DNA from: Holothuria scabra
Taxonomy: Eukaryota > Echinodermata > Holothuroidea > Aspidochirotida > Holothuriidae
Assembly: GCA_037179385.1 (NCBI GenBank)
Contig: CM074193.1
Location: 46,715,082 to 46,779,081, forward strand
Length of the DNA stretch: 64,000 nt
Direction: 5' to 3'
This document shows, in pieces, positions 1 through 12,000 of the stretch. Below the pieces are notes generated by a model. It was not told the origin of the DNA, searched no databases, and saw only the letters and a program-made list of their open reading frames with translations. Made by a program: the position numbers and the translations under genes. The stretch's first letter is position 1; each line of letters starts with the position of its first letter.

Positions 1-540
1 CTGGCTGTTTTTGTTATTTTTCTTAACTAGCCTATCCGTGAAAAAATGAACGTTACTCTCTTGTAGAAATAAAAACTTCGTTTGGCTTGAATAAATTATA
101 TTAATTTTTAGCATTATTATAGGTCTACTTCTATGCTGGAAATTTTTATTACTTGTCTTTAGTACAGTAGGTCACGTGGATAAATGTTAGAACTAGGTGC
201 TGGAAGGCGGGGAGGGGGCGGCGGAGTTAAAAATTTTCATGATTCCTGGGGAAATATGTCAAAAAGTAAGCTTTTAGGCCTAGGATTTAATTAGCAATAC
301 ACTTCACTAAACTTCGATTACAAGTAAGGTGGGAAAAGGCCGAACAGCCGCAACGCAGGCTATGTTTAGTTCAGCAAAGTTTAGTTAATTCTGCAAAGTT
401 CGGTTTCAGTTTCTTCCGTTATTAATACATTTTACATGTAAGGTATATCATGAAACAAGGTTCAATGCAATGGTGAAATATTAAAATTATGAACAAAAAG
501 CTAGAAAATGGTCGTAATATGTTTATCGCAGTAGAGAGAG
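1..540. other. No gene recognised; left-edge spacer
   Basis: AT-rich sequence with stop codons in all frames and no recognisable protein homology. The last ~60 bases (from about 475) stay open in the frame of the reverse transcriptase that resumes at 914, so the LINE remnant may begin here, but the residues there do not match a conserved block convincingly. Confidence 0.4.
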
Positions 541-563
541 GTGATTTTTCCGACTGGGTGGAT

Positions 564-913
564 CAGTGGCGGATCTAGGGATTTAAAAAGGGGGGGGGGT
601 GGCTAGGATTTGGGTTTTGAATATTTCAGAAAAAATGAAGTATTTCGCCTGTAATACGGTTGCACCTTCAAGCTCTATTCTATGTTCGTTACCAGACTGC
701 CAGAATTAAAGTAGTCCTTGGTGTTGCTGCATTTAACATTTTAATTAATCCACTTTCAAATATGTACTTTTAAAATTCAGCGTTGTTCGCGTTCCATAGG
801 AAATAATAATAGAAGACGATAGCATGTGAAAACAATGCCTACTCTTTATTATTTTTTTGTGGTCAAAAAAGGGGGGGTGGCTAGCCACCCTAGTCACCCT
901 AAATCCGCCACTG
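564..913. mobile_element. hAT-like MITE inserted into the LINE
   Basis: A ~350-bp element bounded by near-perfect inverted ends: CAGTGGCGGATCTAGGG at 564-580 and its complement at 897-913, with one mismatch. CAGTGGCGGAT-type ends are typical of hAT-superfamily non-autonomous elements. GTGGAT occurs directly outside both ends (558-563 and 914-919), a 6-bp match where hAT elements usually make 8-bp duplications. It carries no coding capacity. Runs of G sit just inside both ends. Confidence 0.8.
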
Positions 914-1833
914 GTGGATGTTATCTCTGGTGTCCCCCAAGGTACAGTCTTGAGTCCCCTGTTGTTTTTAGTTTACATTAATGACCTGCCCGATAATATC
1001 TCTTCTGAAGTAAGGCTTTTTGCTGACGACTGTGTAATTTATAGACAGATAAAGAATAATCTTGACCAGGTTCAACTCCAAAATGATCTAAACGCCCTAT
1101 CTGAGTGGCAAAATAAATGGCAAATGCACTTTAATACCAAGAAGTGCTTCTCTATGAGGGTAACTCACTCAAGGAATCCCAAGTTTTTTAATTATACTCT
1201 GGATAACGATACCCTGGAGTCTACCGAATGCCACACTTATCTGGGAGTTGACACCTCTAATACCCTTACCTGGAATAGACATATTTATCGCATCCTTTCG
1301 TCAGCAAATAGATCTTTGGCTTTTATTAAAAGAATTTTATACTCCTGCCCCAGGAGTGTTAAAGCTAATGCCAATCTCACACTTGTTAGGCCTTTATTGG
1401 AGTATTCATCTTCTGTTTGGGATCCCTACACTGTTTCCCTATCCAATAAGGTTGAGCAAATTCAACGTAGGGCTGCTAGGTTTGTTCATAATGACTATTT
1501 CCCCCATAGTAGTGTGACTGAAATGTTAAATGACCTAGGGTGGGATAGTCTCAAAAACAAGCGTATACTGCCAACAGGCTAGCAGTTCTTCACAAAGCCA
1601 GATTGGGCCTCCTAGCCTTACCAATCAACAACCTACAACCGTTCCGTCGGCCCTCCAGGCATCACCATTCTAATAGCTTTACAAATATATCAACCAATAA
1701 GGACTGCTACAAATACAGTTTCTTTCCTCGGACCGTCAGAGACTGGAACCTACTCCCCCAGAACATAACAGATCTCGAGGACCCCAAGCAGTTCAAGAGC
1801 GCAGCCTTGAGGATCCTCAGACGAGACGACTAA
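914..1833 (+). pseudogene. Reverse transcriptase remnant of CR1/L2-like LINE (frameshifted)
   Basis: Translation from 914 gives the conserved RT block SGVPQGTVLSPLLF, then YINDLPD and the catalytic LFADD box near 1015-1030. The W-x-M-x-FN-x-KC region and the YLGV block of this RT class follow. The frame ends at a stop near 1580. A second frame (1603-1833) continues the family C-terminus, with YSFFPRTVRDWNLLP and a terminal RILRRDD, so one frameshift lies near 1565-1600. Upstream, the frame before the MITE (reading DFSDWVD) joins in phase to the frame after it, as expected for one ORF split by insertion. The endonuclease domain and most of the palm are missing. Not functional. Confidence 0.85.
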
Positions 1834-1926
1834 CTACATGCGCTCACTCAACCCTGCACGTTTGACTCCACCAGGAGTGTTGTGCAGTATTCTTCCAGAT
1901 CCAGATCCAGCAGCTATAGTACACGT

Positions 1927-2182
1927 AACCCTTTACCGTTGTTTGGGTCCTTTTGGACCCATGCGGAGAGCTCGGCTCTCACACATCTTTACTGCTTCAC
2001 GCGGAGCTCGAAACTGCGAGTAGCTACCCGAAAATTCGGCCACAACAGCGAGAGAGACAATAGTTTAAGGTCACGGGGTCAATGGCCTACGGAAGCCGAT
2101 GCGGGGCGGACTACGTCCGCTTTTCCGCCCTCTCCCGAGGCGCGCAAATATGCCCCGATCGGAGCACAACGGTAAAGGGTTA
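1927..2182. mobile_element. piggyBac-like MITE
   Basis: Perfect 16-bp inverted ends: AACCCTTTACCGTTGT at 1927-1942 and its complement at 2166-2181. Taking CCCTTTACCG as the terminus, the flanks are GTAA on the left and TTAA on the right, close to the TTAA target of piggyBac elements, which also commonly start with CCCTTT or CCYT. The interior is GC-rich, with a small palindrome (GGGTCCTTTTGGACCC near 1946-1961). No transposase. It starts directly at the LINE's 3' end. Confidence 0.7.
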
Positions 2183-2973
2183 ACCTAAAATATCTGCACC
2201 ACTCGGCTAAAGGTTTACGTGCACACACGCAGAGACAGTGGCATCGGCTTTGCAGTAAACACACTCCACAGGCTTATTTTAAAAGAAATTATACAGAAAC
2301 AGAAAAGCCTAGAACCACAGAAAAAGGGGGCGGTGGTCCAAATTATGTCTATCGCAATTGTTTATACATGAATGCTTCTCAATAGGTTGACGGAGATATA
2401 GGAACGGACATGTATGTTCTTCAAGCATGGATGTGTTGTTAGTAACGCCTCCCTTCTTCAAGATTGTCAACCTATAGTGCCTTCTTATAATATTTCGCTT
2501 AACAGACAGCATTCAAAGCGTGGTGTGAAAGCAATCGGACAAAGTACTTTAGAAGTGGCATGCATTCTGGTGTTGAAATGCGCCCTCACTTTTCACAACT
2601 TACCTCATACGTTCCCCTGCCTTAAATTCAAACAGGATAGTCTAGTAATCTACTACACTTATTCAACTTGGAGTGACTGCATTTTCCCCTCAGTCTAATT
2701 TAATACGTTTTTTACCAGAATGCTAGACCCCATCACGAAAACTTAGCATTTTGTTTATAAACATCATGCAATAACTGGAGAGAGAGGTCCAACTGAAACC
2801 AATTGGTCAGAGCCATGAAACCTCATCAAACTATGTAGTATAACCATCGTGCGGAATGTGACCACGTGAAGATTTAATCCCGCGGCTGCTTCGAAGTACA
2901 TTCGTGTGTGCGACGTCATACTCGACGTAAACTACGCACGCACATAACAGACTTGCTCTCATATTGTACACAA

Positions 2974-3105
2974 GACTCAATGTGTGGTCTAAATAGTTGG
3001 TAGAGCATCTGATTGTCGCTCGGGAAGACCGGGGTCTCTGGTCACACCCTTGAAAGACTTAAAAAATGGATCCTACTGCCGTTGTGATTAATGCTCCGTA
3101 TATAA
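2974..3105 (+). mobile_element. tRNA-derived SINE copy (head and part of body)
   Basis: Begins with a tRNA-like segment (GTTGGTAGAGCATCTGA near 2997-3013) and a degenerate B-box (GACCGGGGTCTCTGG), followed by a body segment (GAAAGACTTAAAAAATGGA) found in other copies at 25.8, 35.7, 39.1 and 44.0 kb. The pol III boxes are decayed. Confidence 0.65.
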
Positions 3106-3245
3106 GTGATGTGACGTGCCTTTACTGAGGACGTTTTCTGAATTTGACGCTAATGTGCAGTTGTGACGAAATGTGCATAAGGTCCGTTTGTTTGTTGCAT
3201 CTGCGCATGCTTATCCCTCTCAACTCTGATCAATCGACTTCAAAC

Positions 3246-3812
3246 TTAAGAAAAGGCTTTAATGCCTTTCAAGTTTTAATATGTTAGAGGGGCACTTACT
3301 CTTAGCATTTTGGTGAAATTTGCATCGACATCTGATATGTGGCACTCAAGATATGAGCAAGTAAAGTTGTCACATAATCAACAAACAGTGAACTTAAGAA
3401 AGCACATATGACATCATATTCCTACATTAATGGACAGCCTTTTTTTCTTTCTTTAAACTTTACAGCCTATTTCTCCTCTACAGACCCATATTATTAAAAT
3501 GTGATCGCATAAGTGGCATGAGAACTTGGCAAACTTTGCAATCCTCATGGGAAGGTGTTATTCCTATTAAAGTCAAGGCCAACACAACAGTCTGAAAAAA
3601 CAAAGGGAAACAAAGCATTCCTTGTCAGTGTGAGGAAGTGATATAATATCTGCCACACTTAATATCACTTTGGAACACAAATCTCGTAACTTCATTTGCT
3701 GATATCTCGAGAAATACATGTCCAATTTGAATGGAAATTCCACCACAATGTGCAGATTTGGTTCTTCTTTCACATTTGAAAATAAAATTTTTGCTCCACC
3801 TTCCCTTTTAAT
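3246..3812 (-). repeat. ~550-bp dispersed repeat, copy 1 (minus orientation)
   Basis: On the minus strand this matches the repeats at 48272-48802 and 52676-53214 along most of its length. Shared landmarks are a GAAAGAAGAACC-type segment, a 'cannnatgaa' block around TTTGTG, TGATATCACTTCCTCAC-like sequence, and a CATTAATG...GATATGATGTCATATGTGC segment. No coding potential. It starts near TTAAAAGGGAA; the ends are only weakly inverted, so the class is unknown. Confidence 0.7.
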
Positions 3813-3825
3813 GATTTCAACAGGA

Positions 3826-5570
3826 AGGAATTACATGCTTGGGACCAGAGATTTAAATTACCATTTCGAACGTTTTCATAAATTTATTGCGTAATGTGTA
3901 GATTTGCGATGGTGCACGTGAAGCGCGTCGAGAAAAGTGTTGACGTCAAAAATTTTAGTTTTTTAAGAGTTAGATTCCTGCTTTTTAGGAGTGTGCGTAG
4001 TGTGTGTAAAACAATCGATTACTTGAGCTGTGTACTTTAGTACCAAGGGCTACATGTAGCAATAGATCGTCATCAAACTCCGATAAATAGCGGGAAACTT
4101 GTTACACTCACCAGGATTTCACTTTTTTAAATTCAAATTTCGCCGAATAAATTTAACGAAGTGCGTTACAAAAAATGTTGCATGTTCTTCCCAACATTTG
4201 GTGTTTCTATACACGAATCCGGGGAGCAAGTGATAGTCTAATTTCAGTCGGCCATAAGTGGGTTCCATCACCTTATAATCTTTCAATTTCTTTGCTTAGC
4301 TGTATCATGTATGGTTGTACACTAATTTGCATCTTCAATTCTTCAATTTCACTGAATATGAGTGTTTGGAATTCATGTAGACAATAAAGGAAGACGATTT
4401 AAAGCTGATGGACCCCACTAATGGCCGCCTACAGTCACTTAACACAAGCGCTAATCGGATTCGTCTATACCCAACTGCTCTAAGTGACATAGATACTTCT
4501 CACGTGACGTGACATGAAGTTTTCATTTGTATTATTTCAGCCATCATGCATGATGGCAGCCTAGACACATGTGTACACTCTTGTCCTCAAAATGGCGGTT
4601 GCTAACCCCATCACGGTATAGCTGTGATGTCACTGAGAACTATCAATGGACAACTCTGCATAAAAATGGACAAACCGAAAGAGAGTATTTTCGTTTGCAT
4701 GTAGTAATTATACAAAGCTTGTATGTGTGTGTGTGTGTGTGATGGGGTGCCCGGGGGTAGATCTCGCAATTTTGCATCAGCTCGCTAGAGTCTTCGATGT
4801 GAGAATGGGCGTATTTCAGACTTTTATTTGAAACAGTTTTAATAAGTTTTGACACTAAATTACAGTTTTGGTGTGTTCGGAGATCCTCAATGAATGATGA
4901 AATGCGCAAACTGAACTTTTCCCTGAAAGTGGCCCGTGATGATGGGAAACCACTTCCCTCCCGCCTGCATTGCTGCATTGGCAGCACCAGAATGTCAAAA
5001 TTGATGGGGACAAACTAAGGGCAAAAGATTATATTGAGGGCAAAAAAAAAAAAATCTGGCAAAGTACGAATCCATGCCAAAGGCGCCCGTTCCTGGAGGT
5101 TCGGGGTTCCATGGGATTTATCATATCCCTGGACGAAAAATTGTCTGGAGAGGTATTGTATTTTCCTTTATCTGTTAACCCAACTCCTAACTGACCTTAC
5201 TGACCTTACTTGGGGGTCAAGTGTGGGGCAAGAATAAAATCTGGAGGGAAAATTCCCCCTCTGTCACCGTAGCGCGGCCACTGTCTGCCTGCTAAATCCC
5301 TTGAATGTTGAAGTCATCATTTTTTACCCATGCAGTCTGTTCCACTTGAGTCTACTCCTTTTCAAATTGAGGTTTCTATAGATGACGTCACTCTATTATT
5401 GATTCTGTCTGCAAATATTTCAAATACTGGTTTGGTTTATTTGCACGAGTGCTAAGAAGCTTCAACTCACTTTAAAGAATGAATTTAAGTGCTTCTTACA
5501 GCAGGAAACCTGAGAACTGTAAATAAAGCTGTGCTTTGGAATAAAATACAATGAGCTTGTTTTGTTACAG
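3826..5570. other. Spacer upstream of the first BLVRB-like gene; probably includes its promoter and 5' UTR exon
   Basis: The first coding exon starts right after a splice acceptor at 5570, so a non-coding 5' exon and promoter must lie upstream, probably in this stretch or further left. I could not pick the exon or the transcription start. A (TG)n run sits at about 4722-4741. No other gene seen. Confidence 0.4.
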
Positions 5571-5576
5571 AACATA

Positions 5577-6027
5577 ATGAAGATCGCCATAGTTGGTGCT
5601 ACAGGGGCAACTGGGCTCTGCCTGGTCCAGCGAGCTGTTGATGAAGGACATGAAGTTAAAGCGGTTATGAGAAATGTCAGTAAAATGACAATTCAACACG
5701 AAAACCTAAAGGTTAGTATAGCAATTCAACATATGGCACAGAGTTTGTTGGGAGTTAAGCTTATTATAACCTTATTTTCTAGGTACCATAGTAGCCTGAT
5801 TAGACAGTTTTATTAACCCCATATAAGCTTTGATGTTCGATAGTTCTCATCCGACTCTAGATCCCCCAACCAAGGCATAATCTAATCCTAGTCAGGGTTA
5901 CGCTTCTGTCGAGGGTGGTGTGGTAATATAATTATCACAGCACTGATGTCATTTGTCATCTTGAGATTAGTGCCTTTTTGATTCCTTGCCGTAGGCAGGC
6001 AAGGAATCTATGCGATGGTGATGTCGT

Positions 6028-6083
<56 letters not shown>

Positions 6084-9000
6084 ATGTGACGCTTTGGCTT
6101 GTAAACACGATATCTCAAGAAGGGTAAATCCGAGGGATCTCATACTTGGCATGTGGATTACCCATATTGAGTAGATGATCCCTATTGTTTTTGGTGGACG
6201 TCAAAGGTCACTTGGGGTCACGAGAGGTCAAAAGGTCAAAATCTTGTAAACACGATATCTCGAGAACGGTACATGTGACTATGCTCATATTTGGTGTGTG
6301 GGTTGGTCATATTGAGTAGATGATCCCTATCGATTTTCTTGGAGGTCAAAGGTCATTTGGGGTCACGAGAGGTCAATGGGTAAATTCCTTAGAAATTGCT
6401 TGTAAACACGGTATCTCAAGAAGGGTAAGTGTGACTATGCTCATATTTGGTGTGTGCATTGGCCATATTGAGTAGATGATCCCTATTGTTTTTGGTGTAG
6501 ATCAAAGGTCATTTGGGGTCACGAGAGGTCAAAAGGTCAAAACTTCGTAAACACGATATCTGGAGAACGGTACATGTGACTATGCTCATATTTGGAGTGT
6601 GGATTGGTCATATTGAGTAGATGATCCCTATTGATTTTTGTGGAGGTCAAAGGTCATTTGGGGTCACGAGAGGTCAATAGGTAAATTCCTTAGAAATTGC
6701 TTGTAAACACGGTATCTCAAGAAGGGTAAGTGTGACTATGCTCATATTTGGTGTGTGCATTGGCCATATTGAGTAGATGATCCCTATTGTTTTTGGTGGA
6801 GATCAAAGGTCATTTGGTGTCACGAGAGGTCAAAAGGTCAAAACTTCGTAAACACGATATCTCGAGAACAGTACATGTGACTATGCTCATATTTGGTGTG
6901 TGGGTTGGTCATATTGAGTAGATGATCCCTATTGTTTTTGGTGGAGGTCAAAGGTCATTTGGGGTCACGAGAGGTCAAAACGTCAAAACTTCGTAAACAC
7001 GATATCTCGAGAACGGTACATGTGACTATACTCATATTTGCTTTATAGGTTGGTCATATCGAGTAGATGATCCATATTGTTTTTGGTGGAGGTCAAAGGT
7101 CATTTGGGGTCACGAGAGGTCAAAAGGTCAAAACTTCATAAACACGATATCTCGAGAACAGTACATGTGACTATACTCATATTTGGTGTGTAGGTTGGCC
7201 ATATTGAGTAGATGATCCCTATCGTTTTTGGTGGAGGTCAAAGGTCATTTGGGGTCACGAGAGGTCAAAAGGTCAAAACTTCGTAAACACGATATCTGGA
7301 GAACGGTACATGTGACCATACTCATATTTGGTGTGTAGGTTGGTCATATCGAGTAGATGATCCATATTGTTTTTGGTGGAGGTCAAAGGTCATTTGGGGT
7401 CACGAGAGGTCAAAAGGTCAAAACTTCATAAACACGATATCTCGAGAATGGTACATGTGACTATGCTCATATTTGGTGTGTGGGTTGGTCATATTAAGTA
7501 GATGATCCCTATTGTTTTTGGTGGAGGTCAAAGGTCATTTGGGGTCACGAGAGGTCAAAAGGTCAAAACTTCGTAAACACGATATCTCGAGAACGGTACA
7601 TGTGACTATACTCATATTTGCTTTGTAGGTTAGTCATATCGAGTAGATGATCCATATTGTTTTTGGTGGAGGTCAAAGGTCATTTGGGGTCACGAGAGGT
7701 CAAAAGGTCAAAACTTCATAAACACGATATCTCGAGAACAGTACATGTGACTGTACTCATATTTGGTGTGTAGGTTGGCCATATTGAGTAGATGATCCCT
7801 ATCGTTTTTGGTGGAGGTCAAAGGTCATTTGGGGTCACGAGAGGTCAAAAGGTCAAAATTTCATAAACACGATATCTCGAGAATGGTACATGTGACTATG
7901 CTCATATTTGGTGTGTGGGTTGGTCATATCGAGAAGATAATCCCTGTCGATTTTCGTGGAGGTCAAAGGTCATTTGGGGTCAGGAGAGGTCAAAAGGTCA
8001 AAACTTCGTAAACACGATATCTCGAGAACGGTACATGTGACTATACTCATATTTGCTTTGTAGGTTAGTCATATCGAGTAGATGATCCATATTGTTTTTG
8101 GTGGAGGTCAAAGGTCATTTGGGGTCACGAGAGGTCAAAAGGTCAAAACTTCATAAACACGATATCTCGAGAACAGTACATGTGACTGTACTCATATTTG
8201 GTGTGTAGGTTGGCCATATTGAGTAGATGATCCCTATCGTTTTTGGTGGAGGTCAAAGGTCATTTGGGGTCACGAGAGGTCAAAAGGTCAAAATTTCATA
8301 AACACGATATCTCGAGAATGGTACATGTGACTATGCTCATATTTGGTGTGTGGGTTGGTCATATCGAGAAGATAATCCCTGTCGATTTTCGTGGAGGTCA
8401 AAGGTCATTTGGGGTCAGGAGAGGTCAAAAGGTCAAAACTTCGTAAACACGATATCTCGAGAACGGTAATGTGATTATACTCATATTTGGTGTGTGGGTT
8501 GGTCATATTGAGTAGATGATCCCTTTTATTTTTGGTGGAGGTCAAAGGTCATTTGGGGTCATGAGAGGTCAAAAGGTCAAAACTTCATAAACACGGTATC
8601 TCCAGAATGGTACATGTGACTATGCTCATATTTGGTGTGTGGGTTGGTCATATTGAGTAGATAATCCCTATTGATTTTCGTGGAGGTCAAAGGTCATTTG
8701 GGGTCACGAGAGGTCAATAGGTAAATTTCTTAAAAATTGCTTTTAAACACGGTATCTCAAGACGAGTAAGTGTGACTAATCTCATATTCGGTGTGTGCCT
8801 TGGCCATATTGAGTAGATGATCCCTACTGTTTTTGGTGGAGGTCAAAGGTCATTTGGGGTCACGAGAGGTCAAAAGGTCAAAACTTCGTAAACAAGATAT
8901 CTCGAGAACGGTACATGTGACTATACTCATATTTGGCGAGTGTGTTGGCCATATTGAGTAGATGATCCCTATCGTTTTTGGTGGAGGTCAAAGGTCATTT

Positions 9001-12000
9001 GGGGTCATGAGAGGTCAAAAGGTCAAAACTTCGTAAACACGATATCTCAAGAACGGTACATGTGACTGTGCTCATATTTAGTGTGTGGATTGGTCATATT
9101 GAGTAGATGATCCCTATTGATTTTCTGAAAGGTCAAAGTTCATTTGGAGTCAGCATGTTCAAAGCCTGACAAGCTTTCCTGCACAGTCTTTCAAGAAATG
9201 TCACTTGTAGGGTCCTGTAACTTGTCCTGTAGATGGCACATAGTGAATACATGGTCCCAGAAGTTTTTGGTGGAGGTCAAATGTCATTTGGGTTCACAAC
9301 GGGCAAGGGGGATCTCAATGTAGGAAGATTGGATGCCTTGCATGTGTACTTTGTGGGCACATTATGGAGCCCTGTTAATTGAAAAACATTGCCAAGCAAT
9401 GTCAGTGTGAAAAAAGGCCTTACATTTCAGCGGCAAGGAATCACTAAGCCTTTTGGCTTTCTGGTTTAAATCTCAGGTACTCCGTAACACTTGTCGAGAT
9501 AAGTATCATTTTGTCGCTATCTGGTCTCTGACGTGTAGGTGTGTGTACAACGCAGTCACCTCGACGGAAGGGTTACCCTGACTAAATCTGTTCCCTACTG
9601 AGACGTCAAAGTCTGCCCGATTCAATAAGGTTTTGAACAATGGGGTGACAGCCTCCTTGGCACCCCTGCCTCGTCCCATACGGCCATGCTTGCAGTCAGG
9701 AGATCTGGAGCTCCTGACTGGTGCATAATCAATGAAGTAGGGAAAGCAAGCCAGTGAGCCACAACTGGAAAAAGTCCGTGGTCGGTCCGACTTAAAACCA
9801 ATTTGTTAGAAATTGAGCTACAAAACCTCATCTAACGTTCTTCAATATGTGGGTATCCGAGTAACTTTACAAGACATTATTGGTCAACTAGATTTAAAGT
9901 GTATCGGTGTTTGAATGAAAGTTATAGTGCAGTTATTAGCCAGCTGTATTTAAAACTGAAGGGCTGTACCCAATTCCGTTTGGTCAAAGAGATATGACAA
10001 CTTCTTGGTTGGGAAATGGAATATCCTCTTCAGTGATAATTATAAACTTGACCTATTAGTCCCCCCCCCCCCCTTTTAGCTGAATAATGTCAAAATATTG
10101 GTGTATCGGATCCTTCCAATTTAACTTTATTTTGCTCTCAGATTGGTCTCAGATTGGAAACGTGAATATAAATGTGCCGAATTCGAATTTTGCATGGGTC
10201 TGCTGTTTCTGCAAGGACCATCGAAAAAAATAATGGTCACAGTTCAAGGGCAACCTTTATCTTCTTCCCATCTTTCTTTTGTGTGGTTTTTTTTTTTTTT
10301 GTTAAATGTTGGTCGATCCCCCAAATGCATAGGTCCACGGCGTTACATCCAGCGACCCATGAAAAAACACCTAAAATAGGGGGTTTTGCTCTCTATCCTT
10401 AGACTTTTCCCTCATGTCGTTCCCCAGCCCCTCCCCCCCCCCCCATGACACCATCCCCCATGACACAATCCTAGCTACGCGCCTGCCCGGGGTGTTCTCA
10501 ACGGCACAAGAAGGTCCCACATTAATCTTATGCAAGCAGGTACACTTGCGGGAAGTAATGTCAAAACACAATGACTTAAAGGGTGGGTGATGGGAGGACA
10601 GTTTTCTTATAAGATACCGCTACAGGAGCCATACATACTGTAGGTCTACGGAGGTCTTTTGGAAATCTGTTCACTTTTACATACAAGACGCTATCACTAT
10701 TAGGTTAATCAGCATAGACGTATTGATCGGTTGACGGGAAGCAAAGTTTCCTAGTCGAAATTGTTTTTGGCAGCGACGGAATTTTTCGGGCACAGAGAAA
10801 AGCCGTATTGCAAACCACAACTTAAATATTCTACTTACTGTATGAAACTGGGTGGGAAAAGATATTTCAGGCTAGCGTAGGGATCGCAATTTTAAAAAAT
10901 TATTAAACGCTTCGCGCCAGTTAATGATTGCGCCCCGCTTACATAGTTTTCAAGGTAACATAAGTCTAGCTAATAATGTTGTTGAATTCCCAAACATCTT
11001 ACAAAATTTCTCGTGTTTAATCAGATGATGTAGATACTTCATCATTTACTGGAAATTCGGGCAAATTTTATTGTCTTTTGGGGGCAGATTGGGTCTTGCC
11101 CAGAGGGGAACCCGTACGCATATGTTAATCAGGACTACAGTACCAACATTCACATCTAGTTAAGTCATCTAGTTATACAAATGGGACCTAATGCATTGAC
11201 GACACACTAACGTTATCCTTGGGGGCAAAACAAATGGAACACGCGACCGCGCCCATAAGAACTGGGCATGCACGTATATCAAACTATGAGCGTATTCGAC
11301 TGGCTGCAAAATCAGCTGCCTGCATTTGCCGTTGTTGATTTGTTTTGGCCCCACAAGAGGGCGTCCTTTTTGCTCAGTGACATCATTTGCATAAGGTCTA
11401 AGAAGTTGTGAACTTAATGGTGTTATTACATTTTATACTTAAGAAATTAATTTTACATTGCAAAACACTTGGGACGTGTCATTCCTAACAGTAAGGTCAC
11501 CCTGACACTTTACTCAAGAGAGCAAGTTATCTTGATCCTTACATATCCCAATAGGTTGAAAACTGGTCCGTAAAACTCTATCTAACTTACTAACCAACCG
11601 TACATAACCGTGTTTTCCTTCACTTTCACAGGCCGTTGAGGGAAGTATTTTCAATGTGGATTCATTGGTCAGTCATTTCACAGGCTGTGATGTTGTCATG
11701 TCCTGCCTGGGTTCCGAAACTTGGCGAAATGTGAAGTTTTACTCGGACAGTATTAAGGTCATCATTGAAGCCTTGAATAAAGCTGGGGTAACTCGGTTTG
11801 TCGGTATGACGTCATGGGGTACTTCAGTACGAGGTAAGAGACTCGAATGGAACGTGTCATATACCATTAACATCCCTCACCAGCCTAAGAGTAACTAGGA
11901 GAGAGCCCATCCTCCCATATAAACATCTTTGACAAATGCTAGAACGAGAAATTAATATGCATTTGTTACATAAAATCTAGGAATAATTTCACAGAACCGG

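Larger units (their letters stand above)
540..1926 (+). mobile_element. CR1/L2-like non-LTR retrotransposon (LINE), 5'-truncated, interrupted by a hAT MITE
   Basis: The 3' part of a LINE: the second half of the reverse transcriptase, the C-terminal region, and a short 3' UTR. The coding part ends at 1833. The following ~90 bases end in a repeated CCAGAT motif (about 1898-1912), a tail style common in CR1/L2-type elements, which usually end in short tandem repeats rather than poly(A). The reading frame is split by the insertion at 564-913 and shifted near 1565, so the copy is dead. The CR1/L2 assignment rests on the spacing of conserved blocks and the tail and is inference. Confidence 0.75.

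Noticed and set aside
5967..6152. Frame encoding a His-Thr repeat protein on the minus strand
   Set aside because: It is the translation of the (TG)n microsatellite.
7808..8446. Two identical 67-codon open frames inside the minisatellite
   Set aside because: They are the same repeat units read in frame 435 bp apart; the frame exists only because the units have no stop in it. No start context or family match.
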